Shown piece after piece: positions 52,594 through 61,123 of a DNA stretch of 64,000 nucleotides. The DNA comes from Rossellomorea aquimaris (GTDB taxonomy: Bacteria > Bacillota > Bacilli > Bacillales > Bacillaceae_B), in contig NZ_JXZC01000001.1 in NCBI RefSeq assembly GCF_000935355.1, positions 496,001 through 560,000 on the forward strand, read 5' to 3'. Within the stretch, counting starts at the first letter, position 1, and each line of letters begins with the position of its first letter. The translations under genes were made by a program, and so were the position numbers. Under the pieces are notes generated by a model, which was given only the letters and a program-made list of their open reading frames with translations, ran no database searches and was not told the origin of the DNA.

Positions 52594-52602
52594 CATATAG
52601 TA
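52594..52602 (+). promoter_or_regulatory. Sigma-K-type -10 before the PIG-L operon
   Basis: CATATAGTA fits CATANNNTA, 32 nt before the start codon. A GACA lies upstream but only 14 nt away, shorter than usual, so the promoter call is partial. Confidence 0.5.
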
Positions 52603-52633
52603 ATGTAATAGAGATTAGAATGGGGTGAAGGGA

Positions 52634-53290
52634 ATGAAAGAAACTGTATTGGTCATAGCAGCACATCCTGATGATGAATTACTTGGCACGGCAGGAACGC
52701 TAAAAAGGCTAGTGGATCAAGGAAATAGAGTCGTCTCGATCATTACAGCAAACGGAAGAAAAGAAGAAGCTCATCATATTCAGCAGCTTGCCCGGAAAGC
52801 AAACAAAGAAATCGGGATAAAAGAAGTTATATTTTTGGAGCATCCAAATCTGGAATTGGAAATGATGGCTCTTCATCTATTTACAAAAGAAATTGAAAAA
52901 TTAATAGATATCTATAAACCTAGCAAGATTTTTACCCATCATTATGGCGATGTGAATCGTGATCACCAAATCACGTTTCAAGCTGTATTAACAGCAGTTC
53001 GTCCGGTGCCAAATACACAGCCGATTGAACTGATAACATTTGAAACGGTTTCCTCAAGTGAATGGAATACCCAGACAAATGACAAGCAATTCAAACCGAA
53101 TTATTATGTGAACATTTCAACAGTGATTGATCATAAAATAGCTTCCTTAAAACATTATGATGTCGAAATGAGAGAATTTCCACATCCGCGTTCCTATGAG
53201 GGAGTCAAACATTTAGCAAGCGTCCGCGGCATGACGGTTGGGGTACCGTATGCCGAAGCATTTGAAGTCATTAGGAGGGTCTGGAAATGA
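52634..53290 (+). CDS. PIG-L/LmbE family deacetylase
   Basis: 218 residues from the ATG at 52634 (GGGGTGAAGGG upstream). Zinc site: VIAAHPDDELLGTAG (His, Asp-Asp) and the third ligand in THHYGDVNRDHQ. The family removes acetyl groups from GlcNAc-linked small molecules or glycans (BshB in bacillithiol synthesis, MshB, PIG-L). Length equals that of BshB2-like proteins. First gene of a tightly packed six-gene operon; its stop overlaps the GT4 start (ATGA). Substrate probably the product of the GT4 enzymes here; inferred. Confidence 0.88.
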   Translation: MKETVLVIAAHPDDELLGTAGTLKRLVDQGNRVVSIITANGRKEEAHHIQQLARKANKEIGIKEVIFLEHPNLELEMMALHLFTKEIEKLIDIYKPSKIFTHHYGDVNRDHQITFQAVLTAVRPVPNTQPIELITFETVSSSEWNTQTNDKQFKPNYYVNISTVIDHKIASLKHYDVEMREFPHPRSYEGVKHLASVRGMTVGVPYAEAFEVIRRVWK

Positions 53291-54624
53291 AGGAACTATA
53301 TTTTCCCTATCCTTACGTTGTTTCTGCACTCGATAAACATTATGGAGTAAAGGCAAAACCATTAACGGGAAAAACTAGGGATACAGGTAAGGATTCAAAA
53401 AGAAAAAAGAAAGAGCGCAAGTCCAAAACAAAGATAAAAAAACTGAAAGGTAAAGGTGGCGGAAAGAAACTATCCATTCTGATAGCGACATTTTGGGACT
53501 ATCCCCACACAGGTGGTCTTTCCAACTACATCACTACTCTGCGAGAAGGCCTGCGGGCTTTGGGACATAAAGTGGATATCATTGCTCCAAACCATTTTTC
53601 TGAAGTCAAAGCAGAGAAAATTCGTGAGGTGGTTGTTCCTGAATTAAAGAATTTTTTTAAGGAACGGTATGGAACGTACACAGGGAAAATTATTCAAAGC
53701 TGCCGTCTCCTCTACATTTATGAGCAGATGATGCAAACTGTCAAGTTGGAAAAATACGATATTCTTCATGCTCAGGATTTATTCACAGCCAATATATTGG
53801 GTAGATTTAATGAAGACTTAGGTAAACCACTCCTTTTCACCCCTCATGGCATGTTCACTTTTAGCCGGGTCAAGTTCAACCGAATTGAAAGAGGTTCTGA
53901 GGAAGAGGTTTATTACAAAGAAATTGAGAGAAAAGCCATTGAATATGCAACTCATATGGTCATCTTAAGTGACTCTTTCCGGGATCCATTGAGCTTACTG
54001 GGTGCAAAGTCTGCAAATCTGACAACCGTCAACACGGGGATCGATTTTAAATCCATAACACGGAGTAATACAAGAGGGAAAATTGTGATCTCATGTATAG
54101 CAAGACTTGGACCGAGAAAAGGACATTCAGATTTATTAAATGCTCTTGCTCGAATAAATGGAGTAATTAATGGGGTTGAAGTGCTAATTGTTGGAGATGG
54201 AGAAATGCGTGAATCCCTGGAGGCTCAAGTACAATCCTTGAGACTATCCAACGTACACTTCTTAGGCAAACGGGATGACGTCCCTTCTATATTAAGCAAA
54301 ACGGATATTTTTGTTCTGCCAACCATCAATGACAACTTACCGATTTCCATTATTGAAGCTATGCATAGTGGTGCAGCGATACTTACAACCAATTGTGGTG
54401 GTATTACAGAAATCATTCACCATAATGAAACCGGAATCATTGTAGAACCAGGTAACGTAAATCAGTTAGCCAGTCAACTTAAAAACTTAATAGGAAACGA
54501 GGCATTGCGGACGAAACTGGGTAACAATGCGTATCAATATGCCAAGAGCCACCTCACTCGCGAAGCCATGGTTGACAGAATTGAAGAGATTTATCAAGAT
54601 CTGTTAGCTTCGGGAGGAGAATAA
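53287..54624 (+). CDS. Glycosyltransferase family 4 (CotSA-like)
   Basis: 445 residues. N-terminal ~25 residues (PYPYVVSALDKHYGV) and a Lys-rich linker (~40-60) precede the first Rossmann domain (LSILIATFWDYPHTGGLSNYITTLREGL). GT-B C-terminal domain: ISCIARLGPRKGHSDLLNALA, VEVLIVGDGEM, and the E-x7-E donor motif in LPISIIEAMHSGAAILTTNCGGITEII. Overlaps PIG-L by 4 nt. Close paralog of the GT4 at 56889 with the same N-terminal tail design. CotSA in B. subtilis is a coat GT4 encoded next to cotS, as here. Confidence 0.9.
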   Translation: MKELYFPYPYVVSALDKHYGVKAKPLTGKTRDTGKDSKRKKKERKSKTKIKKLKGKGGGKKLSILIATFWDYPHTGGLSNYITTLREGLRALGHKVDIIAPNHFSEVKAEKIREVVVPELKNFFKERYGTYTGKIIQSCRLLYIYEQMMQTVKLEKYDILHAQDLFTANILGRFNEDLGKPLLFTPHGMFTFSRVKFNRIERGSEEEVYYKEIERKAIEYATHMVILSDSFRDPLSLLGAKSANLTTVNTGIDFKSITRSNTRGKIVISCIARLGPRKGHSDLLNALARINGVINGVEVLIVGDGEMRESLEAQVQSLRLSNVHFLGKRDDVPSILSKTDIFVLPTINDNLPISIIEAMHSGAAILTTNCGGITEIIHHNETGIIVEPGNVNQLASQLKNLIGNEALRTKLGNNAYQYAKSHLTREAMVDRIEEIYQDLLASGGE

Positions 54625-55799
54625 TGATGTCATCACACCCAGCTGTCGTCCTTGACTTAAGCGCAAATGGAGTTGGTATCATTCATGCTCTTGCTCGAAA
54701 AGGAATAGATGTATATGCATTTGATACAGAAGGTCCCTATTCGAAAGGAAAATCAAGACTTGCCACTTGTGGGGTATGTCCAAGCCCCTTACATCAAGAA
54801 GAGGAGCTGCTCTCTTTTCTAAAAGGAGTAGCGGTGAACCTTGATGAGAGACCGGTCCTATACGCAGGTGCAGATGATTATGTCGTGTTTATTTCTAAAT
54901 ACAGAAACGTCCTATCTCAGTACTACTTGTTTCTATATCCAGACCACTCTCTAATTATGGATTTATTAGATAAGAAAAAAACCTATGAATTAGCATTGCA
55001 ATATAATATCCCAACAGCAAAGACCTTTTTTGTAGACAACGAAGAGCAGCTAGATGAAGCCATCACTCAATTAGAGTTCCCTTGTATTTTAAAACCTGTG
55101 TTCGGACACGAATTCAGAAAACATGTGAATAAAAAGGCCATTCATATCCAGGACGCCGTTCAATTAAAGAAAGTCTTTCCTATCTATCGGAAGTTTGGAG
55201 AGCTTATCATTCAAGAAATCATCCCCGGAGACAACCAATGTTTCTATAAAGTGGCTACATTTTTTGATGATGATATGGAATTACAAGCTCTTTTCACTCT
55301 TCAAAAAAACCATCAGTTCCCTGCACAATTTGGAACTGGAGCACATATTGTGAGCAAACGAATTCCTGATCTGATTGAAGTGGGTGTTCCACTATTGAAA
55401 GAATTAGGTTTAAAAGGAGTTAGCATGATCGAATATAAAAAAGATCCCCGGGATGGAAAATATAAGCTCATTGAAATCAATCCCAGGTTCTGGCTGACCC
55501 ATAGTTTAACGGGTCATTCCGGCGTCGATTTTGCCCATCAGTATTATCTGTACCTTACAGACCAACACCCTACTCCTCAATTGCAGCAAATCGACGGGGT
55601 ACAATGGATTTACATTGTACGTTACTTCCTCACCTTTCTTGAAAAACGAAAGAATGGTGAAATGAGCATGAAAGACTTCTTTAATGGATTCAGAGGGAAA
55701 AAGGTATTCGCCCTTTTTGCATTTGATGACCCTATGCCATTTATCAGGAGTACCGCGTCTCACCTGTGGAATGCGTGGAAAAGAAAACGAAAGGAGTGA
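54624..55799 (+). CDS. ATP-grasp carboxylate-amine ligase-like protein
   Basis: 391 residues; ATG shares one base with the GT4 stop. N-terminal Rossmann part with VVLDLSANGVGIIHALARKGIDVYAFD, then ATP-grasp: PCILKPVFGHEFRKHV, LIIQEIIPGDNQCFYKVATFF, and the metal site KGVSMIEYKKDPRDGKYKLIEINPRFWLTHSLT. The pattern is that of ATP-grasp ligases in capsule clusters (D-aspartate-ligase-like), which join an amino acid or sugar-acid carboxylate to an amine. The free amine produced by the PIG-L enzyme is an obvious candidate acceptor. Inferred. Confidence 0.87.
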   Translation: MMSSHPAVVLDLSANGVGIIHALARKGIDVYAFDTEGPYSKGKSRLATCGVCPSPLHQEEELLSFLKGVAVNLDERPVLYAGADDYVVFISKYRNVLSQYYLFLYPDHSLIMDLLDKKKTYELALQYNIPTAKTFFVDNEEQLDEAITQLEFPCILKPVFGHEFRKHVNKKAIHIQDAVQLKKVFPIYRKFGELIIQEIIPGDNQCFYKVATFFDDDMELQALFTLQKNHQFPAQFGTGAHIVSKRIPDLIEVGVPLLKELGLKGVSMIEYKKDPRDGKYKLIEINPRFWLTHSLTGHSGVDFAHQYYLYLTDQHPTPQLQQIDGVQWIYIVRYFLTFLEKRKNGEMSMKDFFNGFRGKKVFALFAFDDPMPFIRSTASHLWNAWKRKRKE

Positions 55800-55806
55800 C
55801 TTTAGA

Positions 55807-56868
55807 TTGTACACACCACAAGAAGTCTATGCCATGTTTCAAAAACATGGCATAGAAGAAAAACTCTCAACTTCACTTGGATATAAAGTATCTATACAAG
55901 CTTCATCAATCCAAAACCTTAAATCAACAAAAAGGAGCAGCATTTATAAGCTTCAACTACAGAAAAAAACAGACATCTTCCCTATCATCTTTAAAATCTA
56001 CCATTCTACCAAATACAAAAATGAAGTCGAAATCAATGTATACAGCCAAGCCTACCCATTCTTAAAAGAGTTTCTTCCTGAAATCTACTTGATGGAGAAA
56101 CAAGGAAGTGACACCTGGGTATTCATGGAGTTTGTTCATCAAATCCGGGGACAGCTTACCTTCACACCTAAGCACTTTGATTACATTATCCCAACCCTTG
56201 CCAAACTTCATGCCCACACGTACGAAGGGAAATTCACGAAAGAAAAAAACGTTTTTCAGTCTTGGTTTCCCATCTACAGCTCGATAAAAATGAAAAAAGA
56301 CCGGGAAAAATTCATCTCTAATACCCTCACATTTTTAGACGATGCCAAGAAGGATAAGCAATTGAAAGACATCATTAAACCTTATTACAAACCATTGAAG
56401 AATTTGTACAGCAATGGACCTGACTTCTTCCCTGAATTAATGGCCAGCGGTTTTTCCATTACCCATGGAGATCTTCATATGCAGAATATCTGTTCAAAAG
56501 ATGTAAGCAAAAATGAACCTTGGGCGATTCAATTCATCGATTGGGAATCAGCTAAATTCTCCCCAACATGGTTTGACATGATTGTACTGGTAGAAATTTT
56601 ACTGGCCTTCAGGAAGGATTGGCAGAGCAATGGAGAAGAGATTCGTACCCATGCGGTTGACGTGTATACGAATGAAATGAAGAAATATGGAATTGAATTT
56701 AAAACTAAACCGATTCATTTATACAAAATGGCGTATCTTCAGCGAACTCTGGAAAAAGGATTACACACTCAGCTTAGACGTATCTTCGACAACCGAGGCG
56801 GCGAGCTTCTCCCCTACCATTTAGAAAAATTATCAACTTGGGGAAGTGAACTGGGTATCTATAAATAG
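55807..56868 (+). CDS. CotS family spore coat protein / aminoglycoside-phosphotransferase-like kinase
   Basis: 353 residues from the TTG at 55807 (AAAGGAG about 10 nt upstream); B. subtilis CotS is 351. Kinase-like fold: IIFKIYHSTKYKNEVEINVYS (ATP Lys), TWVFMEFVHQIRG hinge, catalytic loop SITHGDLHMQNIC with HGD and Asn intact, and IQFIDWESAKFSP (DWE in DFG position). So it may be an active sugar or small-molecule kinase. In B. subtilis cotS lies beside the GT4 gene cotSA, matching this order. Coat-associated. Confidence 0.88.
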   Translation: MYTPQEVYAMFQKHGIEEKLSTSLGYKVSIQASSIQNLKSTKRSSIYKLQLQKKTDIFPIIFKIYHSTKYKNEVEINVYSQAYPFLKEFLPEIYLMEKQGSDTWVFMEFVHQIRGQLTFTPKHFDYIIPTLAKLHAHTYEGKFTKEKNVFQSWFPIYSSIKMKKDREKFISNTLTFLDDAKKDKQLKDIIKPYYKPLKNLYSNGPDFFPELMASGFSITHGDLHMQNICSKDVSKNEPWAIQFIDWESAKFSPTWFDMIVLVEILLAFRKDWQSNGEEIRTHAVDVYTNEMKKYGIEFKTKPIHLYKMAYLQRTLEKGLHTQLRRIFDNRGGELLPYHLEKLSTWGSELGIYK

Positions 56869-56888
56869 AAACGAAAGGATGAGAAAAT

Positions 56889-58172
56889 TTGAGTCGTATG
56901 CCCTCACTCAACATTCACCCCTCTCTTCTGGCCATAATGGATCAGTATTATGGAGTGGCAAGAGACTATGAGGAGTCTCTCACCCTCCAACCATTCGGTC
57001 AGAAAACAAGAGGTGATGATTCAAAACCAAAACCAATGAAAATCTTATATGTTACATTTTTCCAATATCCTCATACAGGTGGATTGTCTCACTACATTAC
57101 CTCTATTAAAAAAGGATTTGAAGAAATCGGTCATAGTGTAGATGTACTAGCGCCTAACCACATGACTTCAGAACAGCTTGATGAATGGATTCCCCAAGCT
57201 GCCTCTGAAGCCCGTAACTTTATGCTAAACCGCTACGGAATCGTCAATGAAAAAATCGTCAAAAACCTTAGCTATCTCCATGTATTCGAACTGTTTCTCA
57301 AAGAAAAAAATCTCCAGCAATATGACATCATTCACTCTCAAGACCTATTTGCTATCTTCATTCTCGGTCATTTGAACCAAACGTACCAAAAACCTTTACT
57401 CTTTACGCCCCACGGGTTCTTTACGAAAAGCCGTTTGAAATTCGATAAAATCCAGAAAGGCTCTATAGAAGAAGCCTATTTTACTGAACTTGAGAAAGTA
57501 GGTATTGAGGCAAGTACTGAAATTGTCATGATCGCAGATTCCTTTCGACCTAACTTAATGGATTTCGGTGCAAAAGATGACAGGATGACCACCGTTCATA
57601 CGGGCATCGATTTTAAACCAGTCCCTCATAAAAATCATGAAAACATTATCCTGACGTGTGTCTCCCGACTGTCCCCTCGTAAAGGTCATGGATTTCTCTT
57701 AGAAGCATTGTCCAAGCTTCGTGAACACCTGACTAATGTAGAAGTATGGATTGTCGGGGATGGTGTCATGAAGGAAAAACTGATGGAACAGGCGAAAGAA
57801 CTTAAGCTAAATAACGTAATCTTTTTTGGAAAACGTCATGATATACCCTCTATCCTTTCAATGTCAGACATCTATGTGTTAGCAACTGTAAATGATAACT
57901 TTCCCCTATCTGTCATGGAAGCGATGTTTTCCCGGCAAGCGGTCATCTCCACAACATGTGGCGGAATCCCGGAAATGGTTCAGCATGAAGAAACGGGCAT
58001 CCTTTGTGAACCTGGTAACATTGAACAACTTGCACATGCAATAAAGCGTTTCATTACGAATAAGGAAGAACGCGACCGTTTTGCTGACGCTGCTGAAACC
58101 TATGCTCGTAAACACTTAACCAGCCAAGTAATGACGAGAAAAATTGAACAGATTTATCAAACATATTTATGA
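56889..58172 (+). CDS. Glycosyltransferase family 4 (CotSA-like), second copy
   Basis: 427 residues from a TTG (AAAGGATGAG upstream). N-terminal tail NIHPSLLAIMDQYYGVARDY, then MKILYVTFFQYPHTGGLSHYITSIKKGF. Shares with the 53287 enzyme the segment FTPHGFFTKSRLKFDKIQKGS and the donor motif LSVMEAMFSRQAVISTTCGGIPEMV. Soluble GT-B. The two copies probably add successive sugars. The epimerase follows 48 nt downstream. Confidence 0.9.
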   Translation: MSRMPSLNIHPSLLAIMDQYYGVARDYEESLTLQPFGQKTRGDDSKPKPMKILYVTFFQYPHTGGLSHYITSIKKGFEEIGHSVDVLAPNHMTSEQLDEWIPQAASEARNFMLNRYGIVNEKIVKNLSYLHVFELFLKEKNLQQYDIIHSQDLFAIFILGHLNQTYQKPLLFTPHGFFTKSRLKFDKIQKGSIEEAYFTELEKVGIEASTEIVMIADSFRPNLMDFGAKDDRMTTVHTGIDFKPVPHKNHENIILTCVSRLSPRKGHGFLLEALSKLREHLTNVEVWIVGDGVMKEKLMEQAKELKLNNVIFFGKRHDIPSILSMSDIYVLATVNDNFPLSVMEAMFSRQAVISTTCGGIPEMVQHEETGILCEPGNIEQLAHAIKRFITNKEERDRFADAAETYARKHLTSQVMTRKIEQIYQTYL

Positions 58173-58188
58173 AGAAAGGAGACTCATC

Positions 58189-58224
58189 TTGAGGGAGAAT
58201 AAACTGATCCAGGGTCATATATGA
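58189..58224 (+). other. Possible 11-codon leader ORF before epimerase
   Basis: GAAAGGAG precedes a TTG at 58189 that opens a 12-codon frame ending TGA at 58222-58224. The TGA overlaps the ATG of the epimerase (ATATGA). The epimerase itself has only a weak AGGG site. This suggests translational coupling via a mini-ORF; chance is possible. Confidence 0.4.
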
Positions 58225-59144
58225 AGGTTTTAGTAACAGGCGGTGCCGGATTCATCGGCTCACAACTCGTAGATTTACTGCTCGCTGAAGGTCATACCCC
58301 GATTGTTTTAGACAACTTCTCTAATGGCAGGGAAGAAAACGTGCAAAGTGGAGTCAAAATATACCGAAAAAGCCTATTATCCGATAAAATTGAAAGGATT
58401 TTCAAGAAAGAACAACCTGACGTCGTCATGCACCTCGCAGCCCAAGTCAGCGTAGCCAAATCACTGGAAAGTCCTGCAGAAGATGCGGCTGTCAATGTAT
58501 TAGGTACCGTAAAGTTGTTGGAGTACTGCACCAAATACGGTGTAAAAAAGTTCATCTTCTCCTCTTCAAGTGCAGTATATGGTTATACAAGTGAGGTTAT
58601 CCATGAAGATAGTCCTACTAGCCCAATTTCCTTTTACGGCACCTCAAAATTAGTATCTGAAACCTATATCAAGCTATTTAATAGGCTCAATGATCTTCCA
58701 TACACCATACTGCGTTACGCAAATGTTTACGGACCCAGGCAACGCTCGGATGGGGAAGGCGGAGTAATAAGCATTTTTATTGAACAATTATTACGAAACG
58801 AAGCACCTGTCATCTTTGGAGATGGTAACCAGACACGCGACTTTGTTTTCGTAGATGACGTAGCAAGGGCAAATCTTCTTGCCATCACAAATGCAGACAA
58901 CCAAATCATCAATATCGGCACCAGCACCCAAACATCCGTCAACCTTCTCTGCACACTACTATCGAACCAACTTCACTCTTCCCTGACTCCTGACTACAAA
59001 CCGAAACGGCAAGGTGATATTCTAAACAGTCACCTATCAAATGCAAAAGCCCTTGACAATCTAAAGTGGGCACCGAATTTTAATCTGATCTCTGGATTAG
59101 AGAAAACAGTGGATTTTTTCAAGATCAATAATAATTTTATATAA
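58221..59144 (+). CDS. NAD-dependent epimerase/dehydratase (UDP-glucose 4-epimerase-like)
   Basis: 307 residues. NAD-binding VTGGAGFIGSQLVDLLL at the start, then HLAAQVSVAKSLE, FSSSSAVYG, and the catalytic YGTSK (Tyr-x-x-x-Lys, about residue 141-145), NVYGPRQ, and QTRDFVFVDDVARA. Short-chain extended dehydrogenase fold; converts a NDP-sugar (for instance UDP-GlcNAc/GalNAc). The last gene of the operon, behind the second GT4. No clear donor ribosome site of its own (see the leader ORF). Confidence 0.92.
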   Translation: MKVLVTGGAGFIGSQLVDLLLAEGHTPIVLDNFSNGREENVQSGVKIYRKSLLSDKIERIFKKEQPDVVMHLAAQVSVAKSLESPAEDAAVNVLGTVKLLEYCTKYGVKKFIFSSSSAVYGYTSEVIHEDSPTSPISFYGTSKLVSETYIKLFNRLNDLPYTILRYANVYGPRQRSDGEGGVISIFIEQLLRNEAPVIFGDGNQTRDFVFVDDVARANLLAITNADNQIINIGTSTQTSVNLLCTLLSNQLHSSLTPDYKPKRQGDILNSHLSNAKALDNLKWAPNFNLISGLEKTVDFFKINNNFI

Positions 59145-59150
59145 GTAAAG

Positions 59151-59181
59151 GAAAAGAACCTGGATAAGCTCAGGCTCTTTT
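59151..59181. terminator. Convergent terminator
   Basis: AAAAGAACCTG / CAGGCTCTTTT stem between the epimerase and hemY-like genes, T-rich on both sides. Confidence 0.8.
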
Positions 59182-59230
59182 CCTTCTTTAGTTATCTTAC
59201 TCTCAAAAATGAAATTGTTGGTTTTCTAAA

Positions 59231-60628
59231 TCAAAGATTCTTCCCCAACTTATCTACAATCCATTCAGCTGTTTCCTTTCCATTTTTAATACACGCACCT
59301 ATGCCCACTCCAAAATACGATGCTCCGGCCAGCTTGACACGTGGTAGTTCGGTTGCGAGAGTTTCATCTAACGATTGAACAGACCGACTGTGTTCAAGAT
59401 GATAGTTTGGCATTAGGTCTTTCCAATTCGTCACTTCTACAGAAATCGGATCTCCGTTTATCCCGATACTTTTCCTGATATCATCGAGTGCCGTGCTCAC
59501 AAGTTCTGCCTCACAAAATTCTTTCAACTCTTTATAGTGAGGGTTTGTGCTTTTGTAAAAAAGTCTCAATAAAAGGTTTTGGTTACTGGACGTATGCTTC
59601 CACTTCCGGCTCGTCCATGTGCAAGCATCACATTTCAATTCGCTGCCTTTTGAGACGATGAAACCAGTGCCATCAGCAGGAAGTTCCTCATCCGGAATAG
59701 TAAACCCGAGGTAGATCGAAATGAGTGAAGAGTTTTTCAGCTTATTAAAATCAGGTTCAAGTTTTTCATGGGTCAGAATCTTTTGGGTTACATCATGAGG
59801 TGTTGCGAATACTACATAATCCGCTTGAATGCTACCTTGACCACCAAGAGTCAGCACATATTTGTCACCAGTTTTTTGTAGCTTAGTTGTTTCTACTCCC
59901 TTTAATATTGTCGTGCTGGAGCATTTTTCTTCTAAACGTTCGATGATGGTTGATAACCCATTTTTAAACGAGATGAATTTTTTACTGGATGTCCCTTGGA
60001 ATTTTTGTTTGTTTTTAGATAAACCTTTGATAATACTTCCGTATTCATTTTTATAATCAAGTAAGTATGGAAGGGTCGAAGCCATGGTGAGTTTATGCAA
60101 ATTCCCAGAATAGACCCCTGACAATACCGGCGCCACCTGATTCTCTACCAATTCCTTACCCAGGAATGCTTCTAGAAATTCACCGATTGAACTTTCTTTT
60201 GTAAATTGTGTGTTTTCAGTTTCAAGGTCTTTAAGTGCTGCATTCTTACCTTCATCCGACACCAAGGTACTCTTGTGAAGAGACTCAACGGTCATGGGAA
60301 TTCCAAAAATCGTGTCATGCGGAATTCTATGCAATTCGCCATTGGTATATATGTAGGATATGCCTGTTTCATTATAGACAAGTTCATCTCTAAGGTGCAG
60401 TTCATCAACTAGAGGGAGAACCCCTTCATTACGGGCCACAATGGAATCCGCTCCTGCTTCCATAATGAATTCCGCTTCTCTTACACTTCTGATCTTGCCT
60501 CCAAGCTGGTGATCCCGCTCGATGAGTATTAACTTGATATCTATTTCTCGTTCTTTGGACATTTTTTGAAGATGGTACAGCACTGTTAATCCTGTAATTC
60601 CTCCACCTACGACAACGACTGTCTTCAT
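59231..60628 (-). CDS. hemY: Protoporphyrinogen/coproporphyrinogen oxidase (HemY type)
   Basis: 465 residues from the ATG at 60628 (TTGGAG, 8 nt). FAD-binding VVVVGGGITGLTVLYHL, then ILIERDHQLGGKIRS, GADSIVA, and the C-terminal LAGASYFGVGIGACIKNGKETAEWI. Length is that of B. subtilis HemY (470), the coproporphyrinogen III oxidase of the Gram-positive heme pathway. Not beside hemE/hemH here, so it may be a second copy or a displaced one. Cytosolic or membrane-associated. Confidence 0.9.
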   Translation of the reverse strand: MKTVVVVGGGITGLTVLYHLQKMSKEREIDIKLILIERDHQLGGKIRSVREAEFIMEAGADSIVARNEGVLPLVDELHLRDELVYNETGISYIYTNGELHRIPHDTIFGIPMTVESLHKSTLVSDEGKNAALKDLETENTQFTKESSIGEFLEAFLGKELVENQVAPVLSGVYSGNLHKLTMASTLPYLLDYKNEYGSIIKGLSKNKQKFQGTSSKKFISFKNGLSTIIERLEEKCSSTTILKGVETTKLQKTGDKYVLTLGGQGSIQADYVVFATPHDVTQKILTHEKLEPDFNKLKNSSLISIYLGFTIPDEELPADGTGFIVSKGSELKCDACTWTSRKWKHTSSNQNLLLRLFYKSTNPHYKELKEFCEAELVSTALDDIRKSIGINGDPISVEVTNWKDLMPNYHLEHSRSVQSLDETLATELPRVKLAGASYFGVGIGACIKNGKETAEWIVDKLGKNL

Positions 60629-60860
60629 ACGATTCACTCCAATAATTGCGTTTATGTATACAGGTTATCATGTTTTTTGTTGATTAGAAAAAAAATCTGT
60701 GTCTGAATTGAGAAAAGGTTTAGGGAATAAAGAGGATTAGGCTGAATTAGAGCATAATCTGCAAGGCTGGACCGTTTTTTCCATCATTCAATTCTTCCTT
60801 CAACTTACTCTCAATATCCTACTCTATCTTTAATTATGCACATTTTATACTAATACCAAG

Positions 60861-60890
60861 TTGACAACTATGAATACTCAACTATATAAT
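60861..60890 (+). promoter_or_regulatory. Sigma-A promoter of S-box transcript
   Basis: TTGACA (60861-60866), 18 nt, TATAAT (60885-60890): consensus hexamers. It is placed 28 nt before the riboswitch aptamer. Confidence 0.85.
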
Positions 60891-60917
60891 GAATGTAATT
60901 CATGACGACTATATACA

Positions 60918-61078
60918 CTTATCCAGAGAGGCAGAGGGACTGGCCCGATGATGCCTCAGCAACAGATTCTACACCTTAGAACACTGTGCTAATTCCACAA
61001 GCTATTGGCTTGGAAGATGAGTTGAAGTTTTGTTTCATTAAGCCTTCTTCTTATCTACTGGGAAGCGGGCTTTTTTTA
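60918..61078 (+). promoter_or_regulatory. SAM-I riboswitch (S-box) with terminator
   Basis: Aptamer 60918-61021: P1 CTTATC / GATGAG, core AGAGGCAGAGGGACTGGCCC-GATGA, GCCTCAGCAAC, GTGCTAATTCC, and GGAAGATGAG end. All are hallmark S-box segments. Terminator 61040-61078: AAGCC / GGCTT with CTTC / GAAG and a run of seven T. Off-switch on SAM binding. It governs the small gene at 61124. Confidence 0.95.
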
Positions 61079-61123
61079 ATGACCCTTCCTCAACTGGTTT
61101 ACATTATAAGAGGAGTGATTACA

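Noticed and set aside
52634..55799. Bacillithiol biosynthesis genes bshA/bshB
   Set aside because: The GT4 has a spore-type N-tail and CotS/second GT4 neighbours, and no bshC is present; the pathway resemblance is only analogical.
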